12,176 bases of DNA from Bacteroidetes bacterium UBA7368 (GTDB lineage: Bacteria; Bacteroidota; Rhodothermia; Rhodothermales; UBA10348), in contig DKOG01000126.1 in assembly GCA_002469915.1 (NCBI GenBank), forward strand, positions 1 through 12,176, given 5' to 3'. Positions 6,760 to 12,176 of this stretch are shown piece after piece (position 1 is the first letter of the stretch; each line of letters begins with the position of its first letter). Below the pieces are notes generated by a model. That model was not told the DNA's origin and ran no database searches. It was given only the letters and a program-made list of their open reading frames with translations. The position numbers were made by a program, and so were the translations under genes.

Positions 6760-7266
6760 TTAGCTAACTCTCGGAAGTACTGACTTCAGCCGGCTGATGC
6801 TGGCCGATTCACCAATGTATTGAACAGAGGTCTTACCCTTAGAGCCGGAGGGGGAGTCCTTCTTTGATTCGGATTGAGCCGTGGCAGATTCTGGTACTTC
6901 TTTACTGAGAGAAGCCTTAACACGGTCAACTAGATCAGCTGTCGTAAAAGGCTTGGGAATATAGTCGATCGCTCCATGTTGCATCATGCGAACCGCATGC
7001 TGAACATTAGCATGTGCCGTAACCATAATGACCCGAGTAGTGGGATAGTGCTCACGAATATGCCCGAGCAGGGAAAATCCGTCCATATCTGGCATCATGA
7101 AATCGGTGACAACTAAATCGAATGTAGTTGTCTTGAGCTCCTCTATAGCCTGAATGGCACTGGCACAACAGGTGACTTTAAAGCCATTGCGTGTAAACAG
7201 GCGTTCAAAAAGGGTATGAAGGAGGTTTTCGTCGTCGACAAAAAGGAGGTGCGGCTGCTGGTCCAT
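6760..7266 (-). CDS. Receiver-domain fragment of the interrupted response regulator
   Basis: As the sequence stands, translation from the ATG at 7266 gives a 168-residue protein. It has a complete CheY-like receiver: acidic pocket Asp11-Asp12, phospho-acceptor Asp55 in VTDFMMPDMDG, switch Thr83 in VTAHA and Lys105 in PKPF. A Ser/Lys-rich linker follows, then the first residues of the AAA+ domain, before TAA. This product could still be phosphorylated and might act as a stand-alone phosphate sink, but it has no output domain. No Shine-Dalgarno site is visible; the histidine kinase gene ends 76 bp upstream. Whether this short product is meaningful depends on the stop codon being real. Confidence 0.7.
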   Translation of the reverse strand: MDQQPHLLFVDDENLLHTLFERLFTRNGFKVTCCASAIQAIEELKTTTFDLVVTDFMMPDMDGFSLLGHIREHYPTTRVIMVTAHANVQHAVRMMQHGAIDYIPKPFTTADLVDRVKASLSKEVPESATAQSESKKDSPSGSKGKTSVQYIGESASISRLKSVLPRVS

Positions 7267-7342
7267 GCGCTGAGGGTTGACCGGGTTTCCCGAGAAGAAT
7301 CATCAGCAATATACCAAAATGATGGTAGCTAACAGCGCTTTA

Positions 7343-8080
7343 TTAGTCCTGATTTAGGGGCAGGGTGCAAGTGAACTCCGTTCCTGCCTCAATTGCTGCC
7401 GAAGTAAGACGAACATCTCCCTTGTGAGCTCGAAAAATGCGGCGTGCCATAGTTAGGCCTAGGCCCAAGTTGGCGGCTTTTGTCGTAAAAAATGGCTTAA
7501 AGATTTGGGTTCTAATCGTTTCGTCTGCCATGGGTATGGGACTGTACACGCGAAACCGAAGATGGGTGGTGCCTGGAAGAATATCCGCAGAGAACGAAAC
7601 CGGCAAATGATCTCTTGAGGTGGCCTCGAAGGCGTTCCTCAAAACGGAAAGTAAAGCCTGTCGCACGTTTTCAGAATCGACTTTTAGACGGCTCTTTGGT
7701 GGGATTTGAATATCAAGCTTAACGCGCTCCAGTTCGGAGTCAGCCAGGACAGCAAACAAGTTGGATAGGAGGGCAGAAGCCTCTACCGGATGAGTTTCAA
7801 GCGAAAGAGACTCCTGATAGTGCTTAAGGTCATGCAATACACCTTCAATTCGAGAGACCCCTTCCAGAATACGAAAAGCATTTTCTCGATCCTCGCGTTG
7901 GTCCAAAGACGATAATACAAGATCAGTATATCCTTCGATGCTACTGAGTAGGCTCCCAATTCGATGGGAAATGACCTGGGTGAAGTCCCCAAATGATTCT
8001 CTGGCAGTATTTCGGCCTGAAACATGCCGTGCATGTCGGATAGCGGGGCGTTCTTTGGCCACTTGAGTGTTTACTGCCAT
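7343..8080 (-). CDS. Soluble sensor histidine kinase with degenerate catalytic motifs
   Basis: About 245 residues without membrane helices or a recognisable sensor domain. Numbering is from the upstream ATG at 8098. An H-box-like segment ISHRIGSLLSSIEGYTDL (43-60) places the phospho-acceptor at His45, with Arg after it instead of the usual Glu/Asp. The HATPase_c domain follows: N-box NVRQALLSVLRNAFEA (144-159), FKPFFTTK (200-207) and G2 box LGLGLTMARRI (211-221). The G1 box, normally DxGxG, reads VYSPIPMAD (184-192) and lacks both the Asp and the glycines. The size and lack of a transmembrane part resemble cytoplasmic flagellar kinases such as FlrB/FleS. I favour ATG 8080 because AAGGA lies 7 nt upstream; ATG 8098 has no such site. 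It is 34 bp after the HDOD gene and is presumably the partner of the regulator downstream. Confidence 0.82.
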   Translation of the reverse strand: MAVNTQVAKERPAIRHARHVSGRNTARESFGDFTQVISHRIGSLLSSIEGYTDLVLSSLDQREDRENAFRILEGVSRIEGVLHDLKHYQESLSLETHPVEASALLSNLFAVLADSELERVKLDIQIPPKSRLKVDSENVRQALLSVLRNAFEATSRDHLPVSFSADILPGTTHLRFRVYSPIPMADETIRTQIFKPFFTTKAANLGLGLTMARRIFRAHKGDVRLTSAAIEAGTEFTCTLPLNQD

Positions 8081-8114
8081 TTGATCTTCCTTGTGCATTC
8101 GTTAGGGGTCACAT

Positions 8115-9074
8115 TCAGTGACTTTTAATAGGTGCCATAGCTGACGGCGTGCTACTAGCAGCAGGATTCATAGCGCTGCGATCCTGTGCAATAGAGCGAG
8201 GTTGGGAGGACGGAGTTTGTTGGTTGTCCTTCATGATGGTTTCCGAAAACTCTGTTCTAACTTGCTCTATACGTCCAGGGTGCGCAGATTCGAAGCGAGT
8301 TCGTGTGGTTTGATTATCCATCTCTATGAACGACCCTTGCGAGGAGCATCCGTAACCAAGAGACTCGGAAATCATGGTGGCTACCGAGATACTTTCAATT
8401 AGTCGGAAGCTGGAAGCTTCCGGATTGAGCTGATCTGTGAGGCCGTAGCTCCTAATTACATCGACTAAAAGCTGCGGAAAACGCAGTTTTAGAGCGATAA
8501 ACTCTCCGACTTCAAAGTGATCGGTGCCAAATTGGAGGTGTTCTAGATCCGTTAGGTTGCCCACAAGTGGAAAAGAGGAATCTGAAAACCCGTATAAAAT
8601 GGCTGATTCACGGGGTTTGGAATGACAAATAGCCAAACGACCAATACTGTGTAGCAAGCCGGATGTGTAAACAGATCCGATTTTGGATGCCGCTTTGCCA
8701 CTTTTTGGCCACGAGCCATTGACTAGACGATGAGCAATATGTGCCGTTGCGCAAGCATGTCGCGTAAAGGCAATAATGGACGTATATGTTTCGGCGGCAG
8801 TAGATTCAGCCATCATACGAGCAACGAAGTAGGGGCCAAGTGCCTCTACTGCATGAGATAAACTCGAAATGTTTTCCTGCTGGCCGTAAAAAGCGTTGTT
8901 TGCTCGGTGAAGGATGGAGGCTACCGCGATCGGGTCGCAAGAGAGGATATTAACGATGTCGTTCGCACAAATACTCCGTTCAGAGAGTAGTGTCGAACAG
9001 GCTTTAATCGTCTCAGAAAGAGGGAGCTTTTTTAGTGAAAGCGTACCAAATAGCTGTGTTGATCCGGTATTCAT
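8115..9074 (-). CDS. HDOD domain signalling protein
   Basis: A 319-residue cytoplasmic protein with an HDOD domain at about residues 14-213. Visible features are the N-terminal Pro/Leu-rich helix, CDPIAVASILHRANNAFYG (46-64), SLSHAVEALG (71-80), the degenerate HD position GLLHSIGRLAI (139-149, Ser instead of Asp) and HFEVGEFIALKLRFPQLL (186-203). HDOD proteins lack the metal-binding residues of HD hydrolases and usually act as signalling or regulatory scaffolds rather than enzymes. Residues after about 235 are rich in Ser, Pro and Gln and look disordered. The ATG has a good AAAGGA site 7-8 nt upstream. The gene sits between the helical-repeat gene and the kinase gene with short gaps, so co-transcription with the two-component pair is likely. 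Confidence 0.85.
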   Translation of the reverse strand: MNTGSTQLFGTLSLKKLPLSETIKACSTLLSERSICANDIVNILSCDPIAVASILHRANNAFYGQQENISSLSHAVEALGPYFVARMMAESTAAETYTSIIAFTRHACATAHIAHRLVNGSWPKSGKAASKIGSVYTSGLLHSIGRLAICHSKPRESAILYGFSDSSFPLVGNLTDLEHLQFGTDHFEVGEFIALKLRFPQLLVDVIRSYGLTDQLNPEASSFRLIESISVATMISESLGYGCSSQGSFIEMDNQTTRTRFESAHPGRIEQVRTEFSETIMKDNQQTPSSQPRSIAQDRSAMNPAASSTPSAMAPIKSH

Positions 9075-9111
9075 CTCAATATCCTTTTGAAGGAATAAAT
9101 GGGCAGCGGTA

Positions 9112-9954
9112 TTACGCAGCGAGTTTTAAAGCTCCCGTCATGGTTAGACCTCGAGCTTCTTCGAGCTGACCTTCCTTCACACATAGACCAACAAGGCGGC
9201 GGCGGAGCAATTCATTGTCCTGTTTGTCGGCGTAAAAAGAGCGGTATAGAGGGAGAGCCTCAGCCGTCCAGCCACTTTGCACAATAGTTTGCAGGATTTC
9301 GTCTGCATCATCGACACTGTAATCGCTAAGTAGGCTAGCGGCCGCAGCTGCAGCATCGTCTGCTTTGCCACGATAAAGTGCCAGCTTGAACCAGTCTTCT
9401 CTGATTTCTGGAGGCATTTCTGAAAGTCCGTTTGGATAGGCCATGTGCAGATGGTCTGCAACTTGATCCCATTCGCCCAGCTGCCAAGCCCAGGCTGCAA
9501 GCGCTACCTGAATATCTTGAAACGAGAGTTCTTCATCCCATAGAAGGGAATTGACTGGCAACGGTAGATTTAACAAGTGTAAATAAGCTGCCGTAAAGTC
9601 TTTGTGTGCAACATGGATCTGAAGCAGGATGCGATGTGCTGCAAACTGATTACTGATGAGATCCAATGAACGGCCAGCCATACGTTTGGCCGTATCGGTG
9701 GCGCCAAGTTTAAGTTCGCAGGAGGCGAGAGCAATTTTCAATGCAGCTCGTTCTTCGGCAGGAAAAATCCTGCGTTCCTGCATGGTTTCTAGAACGCGAG
9801 TTCTAGCGGATTCAAACTCCCCGTTTTGGATAGCTGACCAAATAGGCAGCAGGGAGGAGTATGAAAGATTGGTTAACTCGAAATTCAGTTCCGGCAAGCG
9901 GTGGCTTGAAAGGAATGATTCGGTTTTTGGTTGTAGTTCAACTTTGCGCATCAT
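9112..9954 (-). CDS. Helical-repeat (TPR-like) protein, first gene of the signalling cluster
   Basis: A 280-residue, almost wholly alpha-helical, soluble protein. Repeated amphipathic helix pairs with small residues at TPR-like positions are visible, for example NGEFESARTRVLE (44-56), AALKIALASCELKLGATDTA (69-88), the pair around LAAWAWQLGEWDQVADHL, and KEGQLEEARGL near the end. No signal peptide, membrane segment or catalytic motif is seen. Such solenoids bind proteins; the partner is unknown, with the HDOD protein or kinase as positional candidates. Translation begins at one of two adjacent ATG codons (9954 or 9951), with only a weak GAG upstream. It ends 37 bp before the HDOD gene. The family call rests on sequence character, not on recognised homology. 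Confidence 0.65.
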   Translation of the reverse strand: MMRKVELQPKTESFLSSHRLPELNFELTNLSYSSLLPIWSAIQNGEFESARTRVLETMQERRIFPAEERAALKIALASCELKLGATDTAKRMAGRSLDLISNQFAAHRILLQIHVAHKDFTAAYLHLLNLPLPVNSLLWDEELSFQDIQVALAAWAWQLGEWDQVADHLHMAYPNGLSEMPPEIREDWFKLALYRGKADDAAAAAASLLSDYSVDDADEILQTIVQSGWTAEALPLYRSFYADKQDNELLRRRLVGLCVKEGQLEEARGLTMTGALKLAA

Positions 9955-10002
9955 GACGGTTCTCGATTATTGGGCGGTTCATCCCATTTCGGTTATTTGT
10001 TT

Positions 10003-10034
10003 GAACGCTTTTCCAGGTATTGGAAAAAGTGTTC
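10003..10034. repeat. Imperfect inverted repeat upstream of the helical-repeat gene
   Basis: GAACGCTTTTCCA (10003-10015) and TGGAAAAAGTGTTC (10021-10034) form a 13-bp imperfect dyad around GGTAT, about 50 bp upstream of the gene start at 9954. It could be an operator, or a hairpin at the start of the transcript. No U-tract follows it on the minus strand, so it is not an obvious terminator. Confidence 0.5.
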
Positions 10035-10045
10035 GTCCTTTCCAT

Positions 10046-10061
10046 AACAAACCACTTGCCA
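10046..10061 (-). promoter_or_regulatory. Weak sigma-54-like promoter upstream of the signalling cluster
   Basis: The minus strand from 10061 reads TGGCAAGTGGTTTGTT. It keeps TGGCA and TTTG at the correct distance but has GT where the -12 GC should be, and A for C at the sixth base. Its predicted start would be near 10035, at the edge of the inverted repeat 10003-10034. With two consensus mismatches this is tentative. I see no clear sigma-70 alternative in 9955-10183. Confidence 0.3.
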
Positions 10062-10186
10062 AGAACTAAAAGTGGCAAAACAGGGCGTTTAAGCACTATG
10101 GCGGATGGTTGAGGTAGGCAGGATTTTCCAGAAGGCAGACAAACTTACCGTTCAGAACTTCTGCTAGGACTGTGTCACGGGCATAA

Positions 10187-10224
10187 AAAAAGGTCCCTCG
10201 CCCGAATGGGCGAGGGACCTTTTA
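10187..10224 (-). terminator. Intrinsic terminator after rpmA
   Basis: A perfect 13-bp stem, AGGTCCCTCGCCC (10191-10203) and GGGCGAGGGACCT (10208-10220), has a GAAT loop and is extended by A/T pairs on both sides. On the minus strand a run of seven T follows. It lies 18 bp beyond the rpmA stop codon and ends the rplU-rpmA transcript. Confidence 0.94.
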
Positions 10225-10242
10225 AAAGTCGATTTATAAAGA

Positions 10243-10503
10243 TCAGGCAGTAGCCGGATCGATATGAACGAATTTTCTATCGTTGCGTCCTGTCGTAAAG
10301 CGGACGGTACCAGGAGCCATAGCGAAAAGCGTATCATCGCCCCCGCGCCCAACGTTATCACCTGGGTGGAATTTCGTTCCACGCTGACGAATCACGATTG
10401 CGCCTGCTTTAACAAATTCACCACCAAAAGCTTTAACACCGAGCATCTTGGGGTTGGAGTCGCGACCATTTTTGGTGGACCCCATTCCTTTCTTATGAGC
10501 CAT
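10243..10503 (-). CDS. rpmA: 50S ribosomal protein L27
   Basis: Bacterial L27, 86 residues, the normal length. The N-terminus [19 protein letters not shown] is the highly conserved tail that reaches the peptidyl-transferase centre. [34 protein letters not shown] and the C-terminal beta-barrel segments follow in the usual order. There is no N-terminal extension of the kind cleaved in Firmicutes. A strong GGAGG site lies 6 nt before the ATG, the best ribosome binding site in the window. It follows rplU by 20 bp, the classic two-gene L21-L27 operon. The usual downstream neighbour obgE is absent; a terminator follows directly. Confidence 0.98.
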   Translation of the reverse strand: MAHKKGMGSTKNGRDSNPKMLGVKAFGGEFVKAGAIVIRQRGTKFHPGDNVGRGGDDTLFAMAPGTVRFTTGRNDRKFVHIDPATA

Positions 10504-10523
10504 TTCAGACCTCCAGAGATTGA

Positions 10524-10904
10524 TTATTCAGCGTCTGCCGGTGCGGCTTTTGCTTTAGGGGCTGCTTTCTTTTTCGGTGCCGCCTTTTTCTTAGCTGCAG
10601 ATACAGAGTCGATCTTTATCTGAGTGTAAGGCTGACGATGTCCGTTTTTCACTTTGTAGCGTTTACGACGCTTCTTTTTGAAAACCAGCACTTTGTCGGC
10701 TTTGACCTGCTCCAGAACGGTTGCTTTTACAGCAGCACCCGTAATGGTAGGTGTACCAACGGTAATTTTGTCACCATCTGCGACAAGCAAAACCTGATCA
10801 AATGTCAGTTTGTCTTTGGCAGTGGCATCTTGCTTAGGCACATACAGGGTGTCGTTTTTTGACACTTTGTACTGCTTTCCAGCAATTTCAACGATCGCGT
10901 ACAT
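10524..10904 (-). CDS. rplU: 50S ribosomal protein L21
   Basis: L21 binds 23S rRNA with help from L20. The conserved core is about residues 1-102, from [20 protein letters not shown] through [20 protein letters not shown] to YTQIKI. The core is followed by a roughly 20-residue tail built from repeats of [12 protein letters not shown], ending in an acidic ADAE. It makes the protein 126 residues against about 103 in E. coli. Lys/Ala/Pro tails of this type occur on ribosomal proteins of Bacteroidota-related bacteria. The ATG is preceded by a purine-rich AAGAAGAGAA stretch serving as a weak ribosome binding site. It is the first gene of the rplU-rpmA operon and diverges from the FAH-family gene across 124 bp. 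Confidence 0.98.
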   Translation of the reverse strand: MYAIVEIAGKQYKVSKNDTLYVPKQDATAKDKLTFDQVLLVADGDKITVGTPTITGAAVKATVLEQVKADKVLVFKKKRRKRYKVKNGHRQPYTQIKIDSVSAAKKKAAPKKKAAPKAKAAPADAE

Positions 10905-10953
10905 TATGTTCTCTTCTTTGGGGCGCGGGAGTGATTACCAACGCGAGAGTGCA

Positions 10954-10959
10954 ATTATA
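10954..10959 (-). promoter_or_regulatory. Probable -10 element of the rplU-rpmA promoter
   Basis: The minus strand carries a perfect TATAAT (10959-10954), 49 bp before the rplU ATG. No TTGACA-like element is seen at the usual distance. Instead, a small dyad GCGGT-N6-ACCGC (10966-10981) occupies the -35 region and could be an operator. Expression of this operon should be constitutive and growth-linked. Confidence 0.45.
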
Positions 10960-11028
10960 TCGAATGCGGTCATAAAACCGCGTAGCACACAAATTTAAGA
11001 CATTAATCATCGCCAAACAAAGCATAGG

Positions 11029-11694
11029 ATGATGGAGGATTATCGAATTTCTCTAGGGGAGACCCGATATCGACCCGGAAAAGTAGTCTGCATTGGTCGC
11101 AATTATGCCAAGCACGCTCGAGAATTAGGGAATGCTATTCCAACGCAACCCATGGTTTTTATGAAGCCTGCGTCGTCTTTGATAGCCTCCGGAAGTGATG
11201 TTGTAATCCATCCAATGACTAATGATGTCCATCACGAGGTGGAATTGGTGTGTCTCATTGGTCGACGAGGAAAGAACATTGCTCAATCAGATGCACTGAG
11301 CTACATAGAAGGATATGCCGTCGGTCTGGATATGACTGCACGGGACTTGCAAGTTCAGGCGAAGGAGAAAGGACATCCATGGGCAGTTGCCAAAGGCTTC
11401 GATACGTTTGCACCTCTGGGCCCCTTCGTGGATCGAGCGTCTATTTCTGATCCACAGGATCTTACGCTTCATCTCACCATCAATGGAGAGGTTAGGCAGT
11501 CTGGACATACTTCAGACATGATCTTCCCCGTGGCCGAATTGATCAGCTGGTGTAGCGGCTTATTCACTTTAGAGCCGGGAGACCTGCTTTTTACCGGTAC
11601 GCCTGAAGGAGTGGGTCCTGTTCATGCTGGAGACCGGTTGAAAGCTGAGATTAACGGGCTGCCGGTTCTAGAGGTTGGGGTACAGCAAGGTTGA
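11029..11694 (+). CDS. Fumarylacetoacetate hydrolase (FAH) family protein, FAHD1-like
   Basis: A 221-residue stand-alone FAH domain, the size of FAHD1/YcgM enzymes, which act on acylpyruvates or oxaloacetate (hydrolase, decarboxylase or tautomerase activities are reported in the family). CIGRNYAKHARELGN (21-35) is the family's N-terminal motif. The metal-binding acids are Glu70 and Glu72 (HHEVEL) and Asp101 (GLDMTARDLQ), and AKGFDTFAPLGP (121-132) supplies the conserved lysine. FTGTPEGVGPV near the C-terminus completes the substrate pocket. All expected catalytic residues are present. The exact substrate cannot be decided from sequence. Two adjacent ATG codons (11029, 11032) could start it, with only AGG just upstream. 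It converges with lysA; only 2 bp separate the stop codons. Confidence 0.9.
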   Translation: MMEDYRISLGETRYRPGKVVCIGRNYAKHARELGNAIPTQPMVFMKPASSLIASGSDVVIHPMTNDVHHEVELVCLIGRRGKNIAQSDALSYIEGYAVGLDMTARDLQVQAKEKGHPWAVAKGFDTFAPLGPFVDRASISDPQDLTLHLTINGEVRQSGHTSDMIFPVAELISWCSGLFTLEPGDLLFTGTPEGVGPVHAGDRLKAEINGLPVLEVGVQQG

Positions 11695-11696
11695 TT

Positions 11697-12176
11697 TTAG
11701 TCGCTGTCTAGCGCCTCGCGCACAATGTCTTCTGCTGATTTCCGTTTTCGGATAACTGATACTTGGAGTGCCTCGTCAATCCATACTTCAGCCGGTAGGG
11801 AGCGCATATTGTAGGTTGTGGCCATGGAAAGGCCATAGGCGCCCGTATCGAGAACAGCTACGACGTCTCCTTCTGATAACTCCTGAATCGGCCGATTTTT
11901 GGCAAAAAAGTCGGATGATTCGCAGATATTCCCGACCAAGTCGTACGGAATCCGCTCTCCAGAGGGGTTTGACAGGTTTACTACTTCGTGGTAGGCATCG
12001 TACATGGCGGGGCGAATCAAGTGATTCATGCCTGAATCCATTCCTGCAAACGTGCGGTGAGGAGTTTGCTTGAGCGTATTAACGGTAGCGAGCAATATGC
12101 CCGATTCCGCAGTGAAGAATCGCCCCGGTTCAAACCAGATCTTGAGATTAGACGAAGGATGCGAACTTAGGCAGGC
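11697..12176 (-). CDS. lysA: Diaminopimelate decarboxylase, C-terminal part (5' end outside window)
   Basis: The minus-strand frame is open from the window edge to TAA at 11697-11699, giving the last 159 residues. LysA decarboxylates meso-diaminopimelate to lysine using PLP. Characteristic segments are FEPGRFFTAESGILL (PLP phosphate-binding EPGR), GMDSGMNHLIRPAMYDAYHE, VGNICESSDFFAKNR (active-site Cys and substrate carboxylate contact) and the Tyr-containing GAYGLSMATTYNMR. Together these are diagnostic of the C-terminal beta-barrel domain of group IV decarboxylases. No frameshift or stop is seen within the window. It catalyses the last step of the pathway in which dapF works, although dapF is about 9.6 kb away. 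Confidence 0.96.
   Translation of the reverse strand, partial: ACLSSHPSSNLKIWFEPGRFFTAESGILLATVNTLKQTPHRTFAGMDSGMNHLIRPAMYDAYHEVVNLSNPSGERIPYDLVGNICESSDFFAKNRPIQELSEGDVVAVLDTGAYGLSMATTYNMRSLPAEVWIDEALQVSVIRKRKSAEDIVREALDSD

Larger units (their letters stand above)
5869..7266 (-). pseudogene. NtrC-family sigma-54 response regulator interrupted by one in-frame stop
   Basis: Read as one frame this is 465 codons: receiver (1-125), linker (about 126-155), AAA+ sigma-54 activation domain (about 155-400) and Fis-type helix-turn-helix (about 418-462). Codon 169 is TAA (6760-6762), between VLPRVS and NQAPVFIQGESGTGKE. The frame continues unchanged past it. Downstream motifs are intact: Walker A GESGTGKE (178-185), GAFTGA sigma-54 contact loop (225-230), Walker B LLLDEI, FREDLYHRL (303-311), WPGNVREL (363-370) and a C-terminal HTH (LAAEKLGISARTIRNKL). 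The position is often Lys, Ala or Pro in relatives, and one base change from AAA or GAA would give TAA. It is either a recent nonsense mutation, a sequencing error, or a genuine split into two proteins. By position it should activate the sigma-54 promoter at 5650-5665. Confidence 0.85.

Noticed and set aside
6760..6762. TAA as a recoded sense codon or selenocysteine/pyrrolysine-type recoding
   Set aside because: TAA is used as a normal stop by several genes here (phoH, dapF, the sigma gene, lysA), selenocysteine uses TGA and pyrrolysine TAG, and no specialised downstream structure is evident.
7783..8034. 83-codon minus-strand frame within the histidine kinase gene
   Set aside because: It is out of frame with the kinase, whose H-box and HATPase motifs are read in the other frame; no independent support.
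9656..10069. A 137-codon plus-strand frame overlapping the start of the helical-repeat gene
   Set aside because: It is antisense to the better supported helical-repeat gene, has no ribosome binding site or recognisable motif, and its end runs through the regulatory gap.
10056..10078. TTGCCA/TGGCAA inverted repeat as an operator or recombination site
   Set aside because: Only 6-bp arms separated by 11 bp; expected by chance at this frequency, and one arm is already part of the weak promoter candidate.
10264..10623. Plus-strand frame across rpmA and rplU with a hydrophobic Ala/Phe run
   Set aside because: It is the complement of the L21 Lys/Ala tail and of L27; both ribosomal genes are certain.
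10820..10840. TGGCA...TTGC on the plus strand as a further sigma-54 promoter
   Set aside because: The GG-to-GC distance is 12 rather than 10 and the site is inside rplU on the opposite strand.

Overview
The window reads as a chromosomal segment of a Gram-negative bacterium, most plausibly of the Rhodothermota/Balneolota branch near Bacteroidota. That placement is an inference from the style of the PpiD N-terminus, the moderate GC content, the low use of Shine-Dalgarno sites and the Lys/Ala/Pro tail on ribosomal protein L21; no marker gene here proves it. Genes are dense and mostly on the minus strand. No rRNA, tRNA, insertion sequence, prophage or CRISPR array was seen.

Layout: the 3' end of an unrecognised plus-strand gene (1-135) converges on phoH (minus). 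dapF (plus) diverges from phoH and ends at a strong bidirectional terminator shared with a convergent ppiD-like membrane chaperone gene (minus). Next on the minus strand come a FliA/WhiG-type sigma factor gene with its own terminator and, just upstream of it, a small two-helix membrane protein gene. Upstream again lies a minus-strand cluster in the order (5' to 3') helical-repeat protein, HDOD protein, soluble histidine kinase, NtrC-family response regulator, closed by an intrinsic terminator. Then come rplU-rpmA (minus, with terminator), an FAH-family hydrolase (plus) and the 3' end of lysA (minus, running off the window).

The most interesting part is 5260-10060, which looks like a compact regulatory circuit. 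A textbook -24/-12 sigma-54 promoter (5650-5665, minus) lies directly before the small membrane protein gene and the sigma-28-type gene. Its natural candidate activator, the NtrC-family regulator next door, is broken by one in-frame TAA between the receiver and the AAA+ domain, although both halves are otherwise well preserved. The partner kinase has an eroded ATP-binding G1 box and an atypical H-box. The 37-bp gap before the sigma factor gene is almost entirely a four-tract G-quadruplex motif on the template strand, so the mRNA leader is C-rich and has no Shine-Dalgarno site. The architecture resembles FlrBC/FleSR control of flagellar genes, but no flagellar structural gene is in the window, so the regulon is unknown.

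The remaining genes are housekeeping: lysine and peptidoglycan precursor synthesis (dapF, lysA), ribosomal proteins L21 and L27, PhoH, envelope protein folding (PpiD) and small-acid metabolism (FAH protein).
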